A stretch of DNA of 64,000 bases from an uncultured Sutterella sp. (GCA_900544345.1 UQUR01000010.1:11156-75155), one strand, 5' to 3'. Positions 25,849-34,716 are shown, counted from the first letter of the stretch. Notes: generated by a model from the sequence alone, not told the origin. Made by a program: numbers and translations.

Positions 25849-27414
25849 TTATGGAATTAATCTGATCATAATAAAGCGCACAGCCAGAGCAGAGCAAAAA
25901 ATGAGAGTCGACATGGCTGCCCCTTCGGAAAGAAAGCCACTGTCAATCATCTGAATGGCGGCTACGGCTGCCGGGATCGTTTGCGGAGTATATAAAAAGA
26001 CAACTGCTGATATGGTTGTCAAAGCCGAGGCAAAGAGATAACAAAATACTTCTCTTAGGCCAGTCCTTGATAGCGGAAGAACAACTCGGTAAAGCGTTTT
26101 CCAACGTGAAACCCCTAAACTTAATCCCACGGTTTCATAGCGTGAGTCAATACCCTCCAAGGTATTGACCGCGGTCAGGTGACTTACTGTGAAAAGGTGA
26201 ATAACGGTATTGAAAATTAAAAGCATCATGGCACCCGCCGTGCCTTCAAAAACGCTTAGCCCAGCAAAACTTAGAGCGAAAGCTAAGCCTAACACCGTTC
26301 CAGGAATACAGAGAGGAAAACGAGTAAGTACTTCATAACACTTCGAAAAGAGTGGCGCAATACATAACAATCTTTTTTCAATGAGTGCACCAGCAAAGGC
26401 CATTACAGTACCGAAAATAGCCACGCAGGTTGCCAAAATAAAGCTGTTGCCCCATGGACTTAAGCCATAAGTGGAATTTTTAAATTCATAATTGGCCAAG
26501 GTAAGCTCAGGCACATAGGGCCAGAAAGTCACAAATGAGCCGTAAATCACGATGGCAATCGTCATGACTTCAAACAGAACAAAACTCCAGGAAAGAATCA
26601 TTGAGAGAGTGAGCCAGGGTGTTTTGTATCCTACAAGCGTTTTAGTGGGGGTAAGAGCAGACTTTTTCTTAGAAAAACGTGCTGTGAAATAAAAAGCTGT
26701 AGCAGCCGGGGCTAAGAGCCAAAGACTTAAAAAGACAGCTGCTGGCGTATTTTGTGTCCCAATAGCTTGATTGTAAATTTCCGTGGCAAGCATTGGGAAG
26801 GGGCCGCCTAAGAGCTTGGGAACACCGAAATCGGTAATGGTCAGTACGAAGGCAATCAAGAAAGCGTTAATCAGAGCGCCTCTAGAGTGAGGGAGTAATA
26901 AAGTAAAAAATTGTTTTACTGTCCCTACTGACAAGGAACGTGCTGCATCAAAAAGTTTGGCATCAAAGCGCTCCAGCGCCAACAAGCATTGCATTGTAGA
27001 GTGAGGTAGCGTAAAGACAAAAGCTCCCAAGAAAATACCCACTGCGCCGTAAAGGGACGTTTGAAAAATAATGCCATTGTGACCGAACAAATAAATAAGG
27101 CCGATTGCAGGCATGACTGAGGGTGCAAAAAGCGCACAAGGAAAAAGTGCTTTCATCAAGTAGGCCTGAGGCCCCTTTAAGGAGACAAGACTATAAGCAA
27201 TAACAAAACCCGCAATAGAGCTTAAAAGTCCAACGCTGACACCCATCAGCATAGTGTTGATGAAGCTTCGCGTGTTATAGCCAGTGAAGAAATCCGCAAG
27301 TGTGGGCGCTTCAAAAAGGGTGAGAGCAAGCTGGGCCATCGGCCAGAAAAGGCCAACAGCTAAAAGGAAAAATAACAGCAGGAAAAGCCCTTGCGCGATA
27401 CGGTCAAGCCTCAT
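25849..27414 (-). CDS. ABC importer permease, fused double unit (2-aminoethylphosphonate family)
   Basis: 521 aa with about twelve helices and two BPD-type permease halves. The first EAA-like loop is ERFDAKLFDAARSLSVG (about 170), the second is SRYETVGLSLGVSRWK (about 435). The fused layout and its neighbours match the putative AEP transporter permease (PhnU2/AepW type) and the related Fbp-like iron permeases. The start is ATG 27414 (MRLDRIAQ), overlapping the ATPase stop by 4 bases. It forms an importer with the ATPase and binding protein upstream. Confidence 0.88.
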   Translation of the reverse strand: MRLDRIAQGLFLLLFFLLAVGLFWPMAQLALTLFEAPTLADFFTGYNTRSFINTMLMGVSVGLLSSIAGFVIAYSLVSLKGPQAYLMKALFPCALFAPSVMPAIGLIYLFGHNGIIFQTSLYGAVGIFLGAFVFTLPHSTMQCLLALERFDAKLFDAARSLSVGTVKQFFTLLLPHSRGALINAFLIAFVLTITDFGVPKLLGGPFPMLATEIYNQAIGTQNTPAAVFLSLWLLAPAATAFYFTARFSKKKSALTPTKTLVGYKTPWLTLSMILSWSFVLFEVMTIAIVIYGSFVTFWPYVPELTLANYEFKNSTYGLSPWGNSFILATCVAIFGTVMAFAGALIEKRLLCIAPLFSKCYEVLTRFPLCIPGTVLGLAFALSFAGLSVFEGTAGAMMLLIFNTVIHLFTVSHLTAVNTLEGIDSRYETVGLSLGVSRWKTLYRVVLPLSRTGLREVFCYLFASALTTISAVVFLYTPQTIPAAVAAIQMIDSGFLSEGAAMSTLIFCSALAVRFIMIRLIP

Positions 27415-28427
27415 GCTGACTCTCCCCAAGAGCATGAACGAGCCGAAGGGATGCGCACAGCGTAGAGTTTGCCTACTGTGAGGTTGTCGGCCACTGGATT
27501 TGTGCGCGGTATCTGAGCCGTGACTTCAGTTTCAAAGTCATTTAAAAGGAAGCGGGCAATGATAAAGTCACCGGTAAATTCCTGACTTAAAAGTTCAGCC
27601 GTAAAGGTTTCTTCTTGACTGAGTGCTTTTTCGGTAGCCTGCATCACTTCAATATCGGCGTAGCGTACCCCGGTGAGCTGTCCGCCGTTAATCTTTTCAG
27701 ACTGAAAAAGATTCATGCCTCCGACAAAGGTCGCAACAAAAGGTGTTGCTGGCTGATCATAGAGGCGGCTCGGAGTGTCAGCCTGCTCAATTTTTCCGTG
27801 ATTTAAGATGACGATAAAGTCAGATAGTGCCAAGGCTTCATTTCTATCATGCGTCACCATGACGGTGGTAATTCCAGCTTTTTGCTGAATATCGCGCAAT
27901 TCACGACCGAGATTGGCCCGATTCGTAGGATCAAGGGCCGAGAGCGGTTCATCCAAAAGTAAAAATTTTGGTTCAATCGCAAGCGCTCTGGCAATGGCCA
28001 CGCGCTGCTGCTGGCCGCCTGAGAGTTCCTGAGGAAAACGCTTTTCAAGACCTTCCAGGTGGGTGAGAGCGACTAAACGATCAAGTTTTTCTTTTTTCTC
28101 TTTTGCGGAAACTTTTCTTGAAAGACCGTAGAGAATATTGTTTTCAACCGTCAGATTCGGAAAAAGGGCATAGTGCTGAAAGACAATTCCAATGCGTCTT
28201 TTTTCAATGGCAAGCTCCGTGATATCTTCACCTCGAAAAGAAATTTTCCCGTCAGTAGCAGATTCAAGGCCAGCCAAAATCATCAAAAGTGTGGTTTTCC
28301 CGCTTCCTGAAGGACCTAGGATACAGGTAAAGGCTCCTTCAGGGATATTCACACTGATGTCATTGAGCACTTTAGTTTCGCCAAAGCTTTTAGAAAGGTG
28401 CTCAATTTTAAGAAACGGATCTTTCAT
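27411..28427 (-). CDS. ABC importer ATP-binding protein (2-aminoethylphosphonate family)
   Basis: 338 aa nucleotide-binding subunit. Walker A GPSGSGKTT (about 38), Q loop VFQHYALFPNLTVENN, signature ELSGGQQQRVAIARAL, Walker B FLLLDEPLSALD, and the H-loop in MVTHDRNEAL. A C-terminal TOBE-like domain (about 250-330) is present. RBS GGGGGTG precedes the ATG. It couples ATP hydrolysis to the double permease encoded downstream (4-base overlap). The order SBP-ATPase-permease is as in AEP transporters. Confidence 0.93.
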   Translation of the reverse strand: MKDPFLKIEHLSKSFGETKVLNDISVNIPEGAFTCILGPSGSGKTTLLMILAGLESATDGKISFRGEDITELAIEKRRIGIVFQHYALFPNLTVENNILYGLSRKVSAKEKKEKLDRLVALTHLEGLEKRFPQELSGGQQQRVAIARALAIEPKFLLLDEPLSALDPTNRANLGRELRDIQQKAGITTVMVTHDRNEALALSDFIVILNHGKIEQADTPSRLYDQPATPFVATFVGGMNLFQSEKINGGQLTGVRYADIEVMQATEKALSQEETFTAELLSQEFTGDFIIARFLLNDFETEVTAQIPRTNPVADNLTVGKLYAVRIPSARSCSWGESA

Positions 28428-28438
28428 GGCACCCCCTT

Positions 28439-29434
28439 TTATTTGTTTGCAATGGACTGCCAGCGAGAAAGCATCTGTGCTTTATCTGTACCGGCTTTTT
28501 CAAAGTCAATCGGCAAAAAGTGTGAAGATAAGTCACGTCCTTTTTCGGTACTGAATCGATCGATTGCGGCAATGCCGCTAAATGAAGCGGCAATCTTTGC
28601 AACGCTTTCTGAGGCACAGAAGTCAAGAAACTTCTCAGCGGATTGCCGGTGACGCGATCCTTTAGGTATGGCCGAGCCTTCAGCGTCCCAGGCAATCCCT
28701 TCTTGCGGTTCAACTGTTTTAACAGGAATTGAAAAACGCATAAAGGGTCTCACAAAGGCTTCAGAAGTCAGTGCGATGGGAATTTCCCCTTGAGCGATCA
28801 TAGAAGCAGGACGTGCGCCGGAGGCCGTGTAAAAGAGAATATTGTCGTGAAGTTTTTTTACGTACTCCCAGCCTTTTTCTTCTCCGAACCCTTGAATCCA
28901 GCCCAAAAGAAACATAAAACCGGTGCTGGAAGCTACGGGACTTGGCATGACAATTTTGCCTCTATAGCGGGGATCCGTCAGGTCTTCCCAGCTCTGGGGA
29001 ATGGGTAGTTTTGCTTTTTCTAAAAGTTCGGTATTGACGCAAATAGATCCTCCCCAAGCATTAATTCCGAACCAGGAAAAGTCTTTGGCTCTCATGAGAG
29101 GATTAATTTCTTCTGCATTTTTGGGTTTGTATGAAGTCAGGACTCCCTCAAGTCTTAGTCTTTCAAGAGCAATCGCTGAAAGACCTAAAATCACATCGGC
29201 TTTGGGGTGATCTTTTTCTGCTAAAAGTCGGGCTGTGATGGGGCCGGCGGAATCCCGAATATAGGTAATCTCGATATCGGGGTGCTGAGTTTCAAAACTA
29301 TTTTTATAGGTAGATAAAAATTCAGGTTCAACTGCCGTATAGACAAGAAGAGGCTCTTTGGCGCAAGCAAAGTTTGCAAGTACCATAAAAAAAGCACTGA
29401 GCAGTCCGATGAGCCCCTTTTTTAAATGCATCAT
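28439..29434 (-). CDS. ABC importer substrate-binding protein, putative 2-aminoethylphosphonate binding
   Basis: 331 aa with a Sec signal peptide ending at about FACA. The mature start LLVYTAVEPEFLSTYKNSF, then RDSAGPITARLLAEKDHP, GINAWGGSICVNTE, KIVMPSPVASSTGF and GFGEEKGWEYV, strongly resembles the PhnS2/AepX group of AEP-binding proteins, and less so Fbp iron-binding proteins. The start at 29434 overlaps the nucleotidyltransferase stop (ATGA). No phnW, phnX or phn lyase gene is in the window, so imported AEP may be used intact; this is inference. Confidence 0.86.
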   Translation of the reverse strand: MMHLKKGLIGLLSAFFMVLANFACAKEPLLVYTAVEPEFLSTYKNSFETQHPDIEITYIRDSAGPITARLLAEKDHPKADVILGLSAIALERLRLEGVLTSYKPKNAEEINPLMRAKDFSWFGINAWGGSICVNTELLEKAKLPIPQSWEDLTDPRYRGKIVMPSPVASSTGFMFLLGWIQGFGEEKGWEYVKKLHDNILFYTASGARPASMIAQGEIPIALTSEAFVRPFMRFSIPVKTVEPQEGIAWDAEGSAIPKGSRHRQSAEKFLDFCASESVAKIAASFSGIAAIDRFSTEKGRDLSSHFLPIDFEKAGTDKAQMLSRWQSIANK

Positions 29435-29916
29435 TCCAGACGGAATTCTTTTTTGATGGATTCAATAAGAAAACGAGCAACCTTGTCGGATGCTTTAGAG
29501 GGCTTAGCATCAGTATTCATTTCAATTAAGCTGTCAAGCACTCGCTCTCGCAAAATAGAAGAACTAATGCCTTCCGTGCGGGGATAAATCACCAATTTAT
29601 CTTTAGGAATGTGGTTGGAGTTATCGGCACCGTGTACGAGATAATCGCACTTTTGCTCAAGCATATATTCGTAAGAAATAAGCCAAGGGCTGGGGACAAC
29701 CTCCTTGACGTAGCAGATCGATTCGAGTATTTCTTTTCGCTCATCAAAAGTCAGTTCAGGCGTGTAACCCTTGGTACGCTTGATTTCATCATCTGTTGTC
29801 AGAGCAACAACCACATCACCGATTTCTGCGGCTTTTTTCAAAAGACGGATATGACCGTGGTGAATGAGTGTGGCAGACATATCCACCATGACACGAGGAC
29901 GCTTATCTTCTGACAT
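29431..29916 (-). CDS. Cytidylyltransferase-like nucleotidyltransferase (TagD / phosphonate-CTP type)
   Basis: 161 aa single-domain HxGH nucleotidyltransferase. MSATLIHHGHIRLLKKA holds the HxGH motif, VHGADNSN the substrate loop, and RTEGISSSILRER the ISSSxxxR motif. TagD-type glycerol-3-phosphate cytidylyltransferases share the ends. The opening DMSATLIHHGH is closer to cytidylyltransferase domains fused to phosphoenolpyruvate mutases, which activate phosphonates. The start is placed at ATG 29916 since GGAG precedes it; a longer frame to 29973 lacks support. First gene of the operon with the AEP-type importer and TagF-like enzyme, so it probably makes their CDP/CMP-linked donor. Donor identity unproven. 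Confidence 0.85.
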   Translation of the reverse strand: MSEDKRPRVMVDMSATLIHHGHIRLLKKAAEIGDVVVALTTDDEIKRTKGYTPELTFDERKEILESICYVKEVVPSPWLISYEYMLEQKCDYLVHGADNSNHIPKDKLVIYPRTEGISSSILRERVLDSLIEMNTDAKPSKASDKVARFLIESIKKEFRLE

Positions 29917-29994
29917 AAAAACTCCGAAAACTTCACCCCAATAGCAGCTTTGGGCTAAGGGCAAAGAGAACAATTCTCAGAAATATAGCCTCTC

Positions 29995-30024
29995 ATTGTA
30001 ATATTGGCGTCAAATTCGCGTCAA
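29995..30024 (-). promoter_or_regulatory. Promoter of the nucleotidyltransferase-importer-glycan operon with repeated TTGACGC
   Basis: Minus-strand TTGACG (plus 30019-30024) and TACAAT (plus 29995-30000) with an 18-base spacer, about 80 bases before the start at 29916. TTTGACG occurs twice with 11-bp spacing (second copy ending at plus 30008), the periodicity of Pho-box half-sites, though the match to the Pho consensus is only partial. Confidence 0.5.
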
Positions 30025-30082
30025 AAATGTATCAAAGAGTCATCCAACAGTGAAAAAACTGTCAAACAAGATCTTTTTGTCT

Positions 30083-30886
30083 TTAGAAAAATTGAACGGG
30101 GGAGGCTAAGTTTTTTAATAAAGCCACAACACTCCATGCAGTAGAGGTACTAGACCTGGGATTGGCAGGATCAGGGTGGCCTGCAACCGTTAATTCAGTG
30201 CGCATGAGTTTATTTTTTAGGACGATATGGTGAATATTTTCTGTAGTGTTCGGATCGCTTGTGATTTGAACAGTAGCCTTTTTTAAGGAATCAGCTGCAA
30301 GGGCAGCTGCGACAGCAACGTTCACATTTTTTGGGAAACCGTCAATAGCTTCCTGAACTGATCCAGTAAAGACAATCTGCTCACGATCTGCGGGTAATGT
30401 TTTACCTTTAAGATAGGGGGCACCTTCGAGACTTTTCGGAGCTTTTCTATTACCGATTTCAATTTGTACATCACCCATTAATGCAAATGTTTGCATTAAA
30501 TCAAGCGCCCCGATGGCGCCGTTCGGAAGATAAACCTTTCGGTGATTTTTTTGAGCATATTCCGTTAGATTATGACGAAACTCATCATCAGCCAAGGCAC
30601 CGATGGAGACGATGATTAGATCTGAGCCATGCTCTAAAACTGGCAAAGCATATTCTTTGACAGCGTCGCGTCCTGCAAACTCAACAACGATATCCGGAAA
30701 GCCAGATAAAAGTTCATCAATACTGGTGCAGGCATCAGCATCCAAAGTTTGCGCTAAGGCTTTAGCGTGCTCTGGGTTTCGCGCCATGACTGCAACAATG
30801 CGATAATCGTCTGCTAAAAGTCTCTGGGTTTGAGTGCAAAAAATTTTTGCAAGCGCACCGGCACCGATCACAGCAATAGTTTTCAT
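30083..30886 (-). CDS. nadX: Aspartate dehydrogenase-like oxidoreductase (NadX family)
   Basis: 267 aa. Rossmann motif VIGAGALAKIF at the N-terminus, VVEFAGRDAVKEYA and GSDLIIVSIGALADD, YLPNGAIGALD, and a C-terminal DPNTTENIHHIVL with the conserved His of aspartate dehydrogenases. The family converts L-aspartate to iminoaspartate or oxaloacetate, often for NAD synthesis, but no nadA or nadC is nearby. GGAG lies 9 bases before the start. It follows the kinase gene by 17 bases and precedes the nucleotidyltransferase operon by 166 bases. A role with the phosphonate genes is possible but speculative. Confidence 0.85.
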   Translation of the reverse strand: MKTIAVIGAGALAKIFCTQTQRLLADDYRIVAVMARNPEHAKALAQTLDADACTSIDELLSGFPDIVVEFAGRDAVKEYALPVLEHGSDLIIVSIGALADDEFRHNLTEYAQKNHRKVYLPNGAIGALDLMQTFALMGDVQIEIGNRKAPKSLEGAPYLKGKTLPADREQIVFTGSVQEAIDGFPKNVNVAVAAALAADSLKKATVQITSDPNTTENIHHIVLKNKLMRTELTVAGHPDPANPRSSTSTAWSVVALLKNLASPVQFF

Positions 30887-30903
30887 ATTAAGATTTCTCC
30901 AAT

Positions 30904-31743
30904 CTAACCGAAATCATGATTGAGTTTAATCTTTTTGAGCCAATAGCTATAGTAAGACGGTAAAAAGGTTTGAACATCAATGCCGTAAGCCTGAGCTAAA
31001 GCCTCAGCTATTTTGGGGGCATTCATAAATTCAGGTTTGGTTTGCGGCATTTTGTCAACTGTTGCAATGAATGAGGAAAGCACTCGTCCTAGGTCGCGCA
31101 CAACCCATTTCATAGGAGTAATAGACGAAAAAATTTGGGCAGAGTCTAAATCCCAAAAGCCCATTTCGTTACCTTGGACATAAAAATTGGCTAACTTCAT
31201 GTCGCCATGAGTGATATGAGCCTCATGTAAACGTCTGAGTAACTTCCCAGCATTAATAAGCAGGTCAAGGGAGTTTGGCTGTTGCTTTAAGACGGAATCT
31301 GCCGTTTGAGCATCTTTTAGAGCTTCAGTGATGATGTAAGAGTCCGATATTAACTGCAATGTTCTTCTTTCACCCATTGCAAAAACTTTGGGTGTTCCGA
31401 TTTCAGCCAGCTGAAGTTTCTTTGCCACTACAGCTGTCCAATAACTCCTTGAAGGTTGAATGAAATAGCGAAACCGTAAACCAAAAGCTTTTTGATGAAA
31501 GCGAACGTGTTTTCCAAAAAACGTTTGATCGTTAACAGTAAATAAGCTTGCCGTTGACTTTTTGGAATGCTTTTGAATATTGCCCTTTTCGATGATTTCA
31601 TCAATACTCGAGGCTACAGACAGTAAGTTGTCCTGAAACTGTCCGGCTAAAACATGATAGTCAAGGTTGCCAACTTGGACAGATTTTGTGCCAGAGGCAA
31701 TGTCTAATAGTTCACTTAGATCGGAGCTCCAACGGGTATACAT
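30904..31743 (-). CDS. Lipopolysaccharide kinase (Kdo/WaaP, InaA-like) family protein
   Basis: 279 aa protein-kinase-like fold. Catalytic loop HGDMKLANFYV (about 190), metal-binding FWDLDSAQIF (about 210), and an N-lobe with TFFGKHVRFHQ as the probable ATP-binding Lys region. Family members phosphorylate LPS core sugars (Kdo or heptose). It lies 48 bases after xthA and 17 bases before the NadX-like gene on the same strand. It is distinct from the clear WaaP at 41405. The target sugar is unknown. Confidence 0.82.
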   Translation of the reverse strand: MYTRWSSDLSELLDIASGTKSVQVGNLDYHVLAGQFQDNLLSVASSIDEIIEKGNIQKHSKKSTASLFTVNDQTFFGKHVRFHQKAFGLRFRYFIQPSRSYWTAVVAKKLQLAEIGTPKVFAMGERRTLQLISDSYIITEALKDAQTADSVLKQQPNSLDLLINAGKLLRRLHEAHITHGDMKLANFYVQGNEMGFWDLDSAQIFSSITPMKWVVRDLGRVLSSFIATVDKMPQTKPEFMNAPKIAEALAQAYGIDVQTFLPSYYSYWLKKIKLNHDFG

Positions 31744-31791
31744 AGTTACTTTCCGATTCTCAATAACACAGTTGATTTTATTTTAATTATG

Positions 31792-32577
31792 CTAGAACTT
31801 AATCCAATAAGGAGCATGATCACTGGGTTTAGTCCACTTTCTTGGCGCTCTGTCAATATCAACAGCTTGAATAGAGTTTTTTAACGTGTCAGATACCAAA
31901 ATGTGATCAATTCTTAATCCATGATTTTTTGGGAATCCAAGCATTCTATAGTCCCACCACGTATAGCGTTTCTCGGGCTGATCAAAAAGTCTGAAGGAGT
32001 CATTTAAGCCCAAGGAAAGCAAATTCTGAAAAGCTTGACGCTCTTGCGGAGAGACAAGAATATTACCTTCCCAACTCTTGGGATCCCAGACATCTCTATC
32101 GTCAGGTGCAATATTAAAGTCTCCTAACAAGGCTAAATTTGGAAAGCTCTTCAGTTCTGACTTAAGCCATTGTGTGAGCGCTTCTAACCATGCTAATTTA
32201 TAGTCATATTTTTCAGAGCCCACTTCAGAGCCGTTGGGAAAATAACCGCAGACAATCCTTAAATCTTCTGAACCAGACTTAAATGTTGCTGCAATTAAAC
32301 GCTTTTGCTCATCGGGAAATGAAGGAATGTTTTTTTGAACTTCTAAAGGATCCGAAATTTTGTCTTTGCGATAAAGAATCGCCACACCGTTATAAGTCTT
32401 TTGTCCCGACCATATTGCTCCATAGCCATCAGCTTCAAGCGCTTCAATAGGGAAAGCCTCATCGGTCAATTTCAGTTCTTGTAAGCAGAGAATGTCTGTT
32501 TCAGAGAGCTTTAACCACTGCAAAACATGAGGCAGTCTCATTTTGAGGGAGTTAACATTCCAGGTGGCAATTTTCAT
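31792..32577 (-). CDS. xthA: Exodeoxyribonuclease III
   Basis: AP endonuclease and 3' exonuclease of base excision repair, 261 aa. Endonuclease/exonuclease/phosphatase fold: KIATWNVNSL, LCLQELKL with the metal-binding Glu, NGVAILYRK, GDFNIAPDDRDVWDP and RIDHILVS, SDHAPYW at the C-terminus. The start is ATG 32577, with GAGGA seven or eight bases upstream; an adjacent GTG is less likely. It lies 11 bases after prlC and is probably co-transcribed with it. Confidence 0.95.
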   Translation of the reverse strand: MKIATWNVNSLKMRLPHVLQWLKLSETDILCLQELKLTDEAFPIEALEADGYGAIWSGQKTYNGVAILYRKDKISDPLEVQKNIPSFPDEQKRLIAATFKSGSEDLRIVCGYFPNGSEVGSEKYDYKLAWLEALTQWLKSELKSFPNLALLGDFNIAPDDRDVWDPKSWEGNILVSPQERQAFQNLLSLGLNDSFRLFDQPEKRYTWWDYRMLGFPKNHGLRIDHILVSDTLKNSIQAVDIDRAPRKWTKPSDHAPYWIKF

Positions 32578-32588
32578 CACAGAATCCT

Positions 32589-34622
32589 CTACTTAGCAAT
32601 GGGTTTAATTCCGCTATGACGCAAAAGTGCATCAATTTTCGGAGCTCTTCCACGGAAAGCGATAAAAGAATCCATTGCAGGGCGGGAGCTACCAACTGCT
32701 AACACTTCGTCAAGCCACTTTTTACCTGTCTGTGGGTTTAAAACACCGGTCTCTTCAAATAAAGAGAAAGCATCACTGCTTAAAACCTCAGCCCATTTGT
32801 AACTATAGTAGCCTGCAGCGTAGCCGCCAGCAAAAATATGACTAAAAGAGTTGGGGAAGCGGTTGTAGTCGGGTTGATGGGTAACAGCCACTTCTTTACG
32901 TACTTTGAGTAAAAGACTTTGGATTGAGTCTTTGGCTGGATCAAATTCAGTGTGAAGCAACATGTCAAAGAGACCAAATTCCAATTGGCGAACCATTGCC
33001 ATCGCACTTTGGAAGTTCTTAGCGGCAAGCATTTTGTCATACAAAGAACGAGGAAGCTTTTCGCCGGTTTGAACATGCGAGGTTAGATTTTCAATGACAG
33101 TCCAGTCCCAAGCAAAGTTTTCCATAAATTGGCTCGGGCACTCAACTGCATCCCATTCGACTCCGTTAATGCCGCTTGCTGCAGGTTCCTCAATGCGGCT
33201 TAGCATATGGTGCAGACCGTGCCCGAATTCATGAAAAAGTGTTAGTACATCATCATGAGTAAGAAGCGCGGGTTTATCACCAACGGGTTTGGCAAAGTTG
33301 CAGACTAGGTAAGCGACTGGAGTCTGCAATTTTCCATAAAGGCGATTTCGCGTTCGGTCATTATCCATCCAAGCGCCGCCTCGTTTGTTGGGTCTTGCAT
33401 AAAGATCCATGTAGAACTGTGCAATCTTTTCACCTTGTGCATTTTCAATGCGAAAGAACTGAACGTCAGGGTGCCAAACTGGTGCGCTATCTTTCACAAT
33501 GCGGATATTAAAAAGCGTTTGCACCAGTCCGAAAAGTCCTTTAAAAACGGCAGGCAACGTGAAATATTGCTTGACCTCTTGATCAGAGAATGCATATTGA
33601 GCTTCACGAAGCTTTTCACTGGCGTAGGGCAAGTCCCAGCTTTGAGGGTCATCAATACCGAGTTTTTCTTTAGCAAAGGTTTTCACTTCTGCTATATCAG
33701 CTTTAGCTTGAGGCAAACTCTTTTGAGCAAGATCTCTAAGAAAACTTACGACTTCTTGAGGGCTCTTAGCCATCTTTGTTGCTAAGGACACCTCTCCGTA
33801 GTTGCGATAGCCCAACAATGAGGCTTCCTTTGCACGTAACTCAACGATGCGGTTCATCACATCGTTATTGTTAAATTTTCCTTCAAAATCTAATTCTGAG
33901 GCACGCGTAACATATGCGTGATAGAGCGTTTCGCGTAGCTTTCGATTGTCTGCGTACTGTAAGACCGCTAAATAATGAGGAATTTGAAGGGTTATGCGGT
34001 AGCCTATTTGATCGGCAGCTTCGGCTGTTTCCTTAAAAGAAGCGATGTCATCTGCGGGGATGCCGGCTAATTCTTTTTCATCTTCAACTAAAAGGCCGTA
34101 GGCGTTTGTTGCATCAAGGAGATTTTCTGAAAATTTTTGACTTTCTTGTGCAAGACTTTCTTTAACAGTTTTGAGTTCTGCTTTTTTGTCTTTGGGTAAG
34201 AATGCACCGGCAAGCTTAAAGTCAATCAACTCTTCATTGACAATACGTTGGCGGACTGCAGAAAGGTTTTTAAACTCTTCACTTTCTCTAATAGCCTTAT
34301 ATTTTTGAGAAAGATTACTTTGGGAAAGCCCAATCCAAAATTGAGTAACAATAGGAAGCGCTTCGTTATAAGCCTTTCTTAATTCAGGCTCATCACAAAC
34401 ACTCATCAAATGGCTTACAGCACCCCATGCACGAGATAAAGCAAGTGTTTTCTTTTCTAAAGGTGTAATGACATCTTCCCAGGTAGCAGGGGTGGATTCC
34501 TTTGTGACGTTGTCAAGCACTCTTTGAGCCTCAGCAATTAAGGTTTTCATGCCGGGGACAACATGTTCAGGTTTAATAGAAGGAAAATCAATCAGATCAT
34601 TAATAGTTAAAAGCGGATTCAT
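32589..34622 (-). CDS. prlC: Oligopeptidase A (M3 family zinc metallopeptidase)
   Basis: 677 aa cytoplasmic endopeptidase degrading signal peptides and short peptides. Zinc motif LFHEFGHGLHHML (near residue 461) with the third ligand Glu downstream in VEWDAVECPSQFMENFAWD. The C-terminal FAGGYAAGYYSYKWAEVL is characteristic of the family. The start is ATG 34622 (MNPLLTIND); the longer frame to 34655 would add a non-conserved piece. Divergent from the acyltransferase gene. Confidence 0.95.
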   Translation of the reverse strand: MNPLLTINDLIDFPSIKPEHVVPGMKTLIAEAQRVLDNVTKESTPATWEDVITPLEKKTLALSRAWGAVSHLMSVCDEPELRKAYNEALPIVTQFWIGLSQSNLSQKYKAIRESEEFKNLSAVRQRIVNEELIDFKLAGAFLPKDKKAELKTVKESLAQESQKFSENLLDATNAYGLLVEDEKELAGIPADDIASFKETAEAADQIGYRITLQIPHYLAVLQYADNRKLRETLYHAYVTRASELDFEGKFNNNDVMNRIVELRAKEASLLGYRNYGEVSLATKMAKSPQEVVSFLRDLAQKSLPQAKADIAEVKTFAKEKLGIDDPQSWDLPYASEKLREAQYAFSDQEVKQYFTLPAVFKGLFGLVQTLFNIRIVKDSAPVWHPDVQFFRIENAQGEKIAQFYMDLYARPNKRGGAWMDNDRTRNRLYGKLQTPVAYLVCNFAKPVGDKPALLTHDDVLTLFHEFGHGLHHMLSRIEEPAASGINGVEWDAVECPSQFMENFAWDWTVIENLTSHVQTGEKLPRSLYDKMLAAKNFQSAMAMVRQLEFGLFDMLLHTEFDPAKDSIQSLLLKVRKEVAVTHQPDYNRFPNSFSHIFAGGYAAGYYSYKWAEVLSSDAFSLFEETGVLNPQTGKKWLDEVLAVGSSRPAMDSFIAFRGRAPKIDALLRHSGIKPIAK

Positions 34623-34657
34623 ACTTTTTAGAGAGCAGTTAATTAAACAGACCAATA

Positions 34658-34688
34658 TTACAGGGTTTTAACCAATTCTTATAATTGG
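34658..34688 (+). promoter_or_regulatory. Promoter for acyltransferase-dnaE with a palindrome over the -10
   Basis: TTACAG (34658-34663), 16 bases, perfect TATAAT (34680-34685), 31 bases before the start at 34717. The -10 is enclosed by CCAATT/AATTGG arms (34672-34677, 34683-34688), a possible operator. Confidence 0.5.
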
Positions 34689-34716
34689 CAAAATAAAACT
34701 CAGAGCACCTCTTTTT

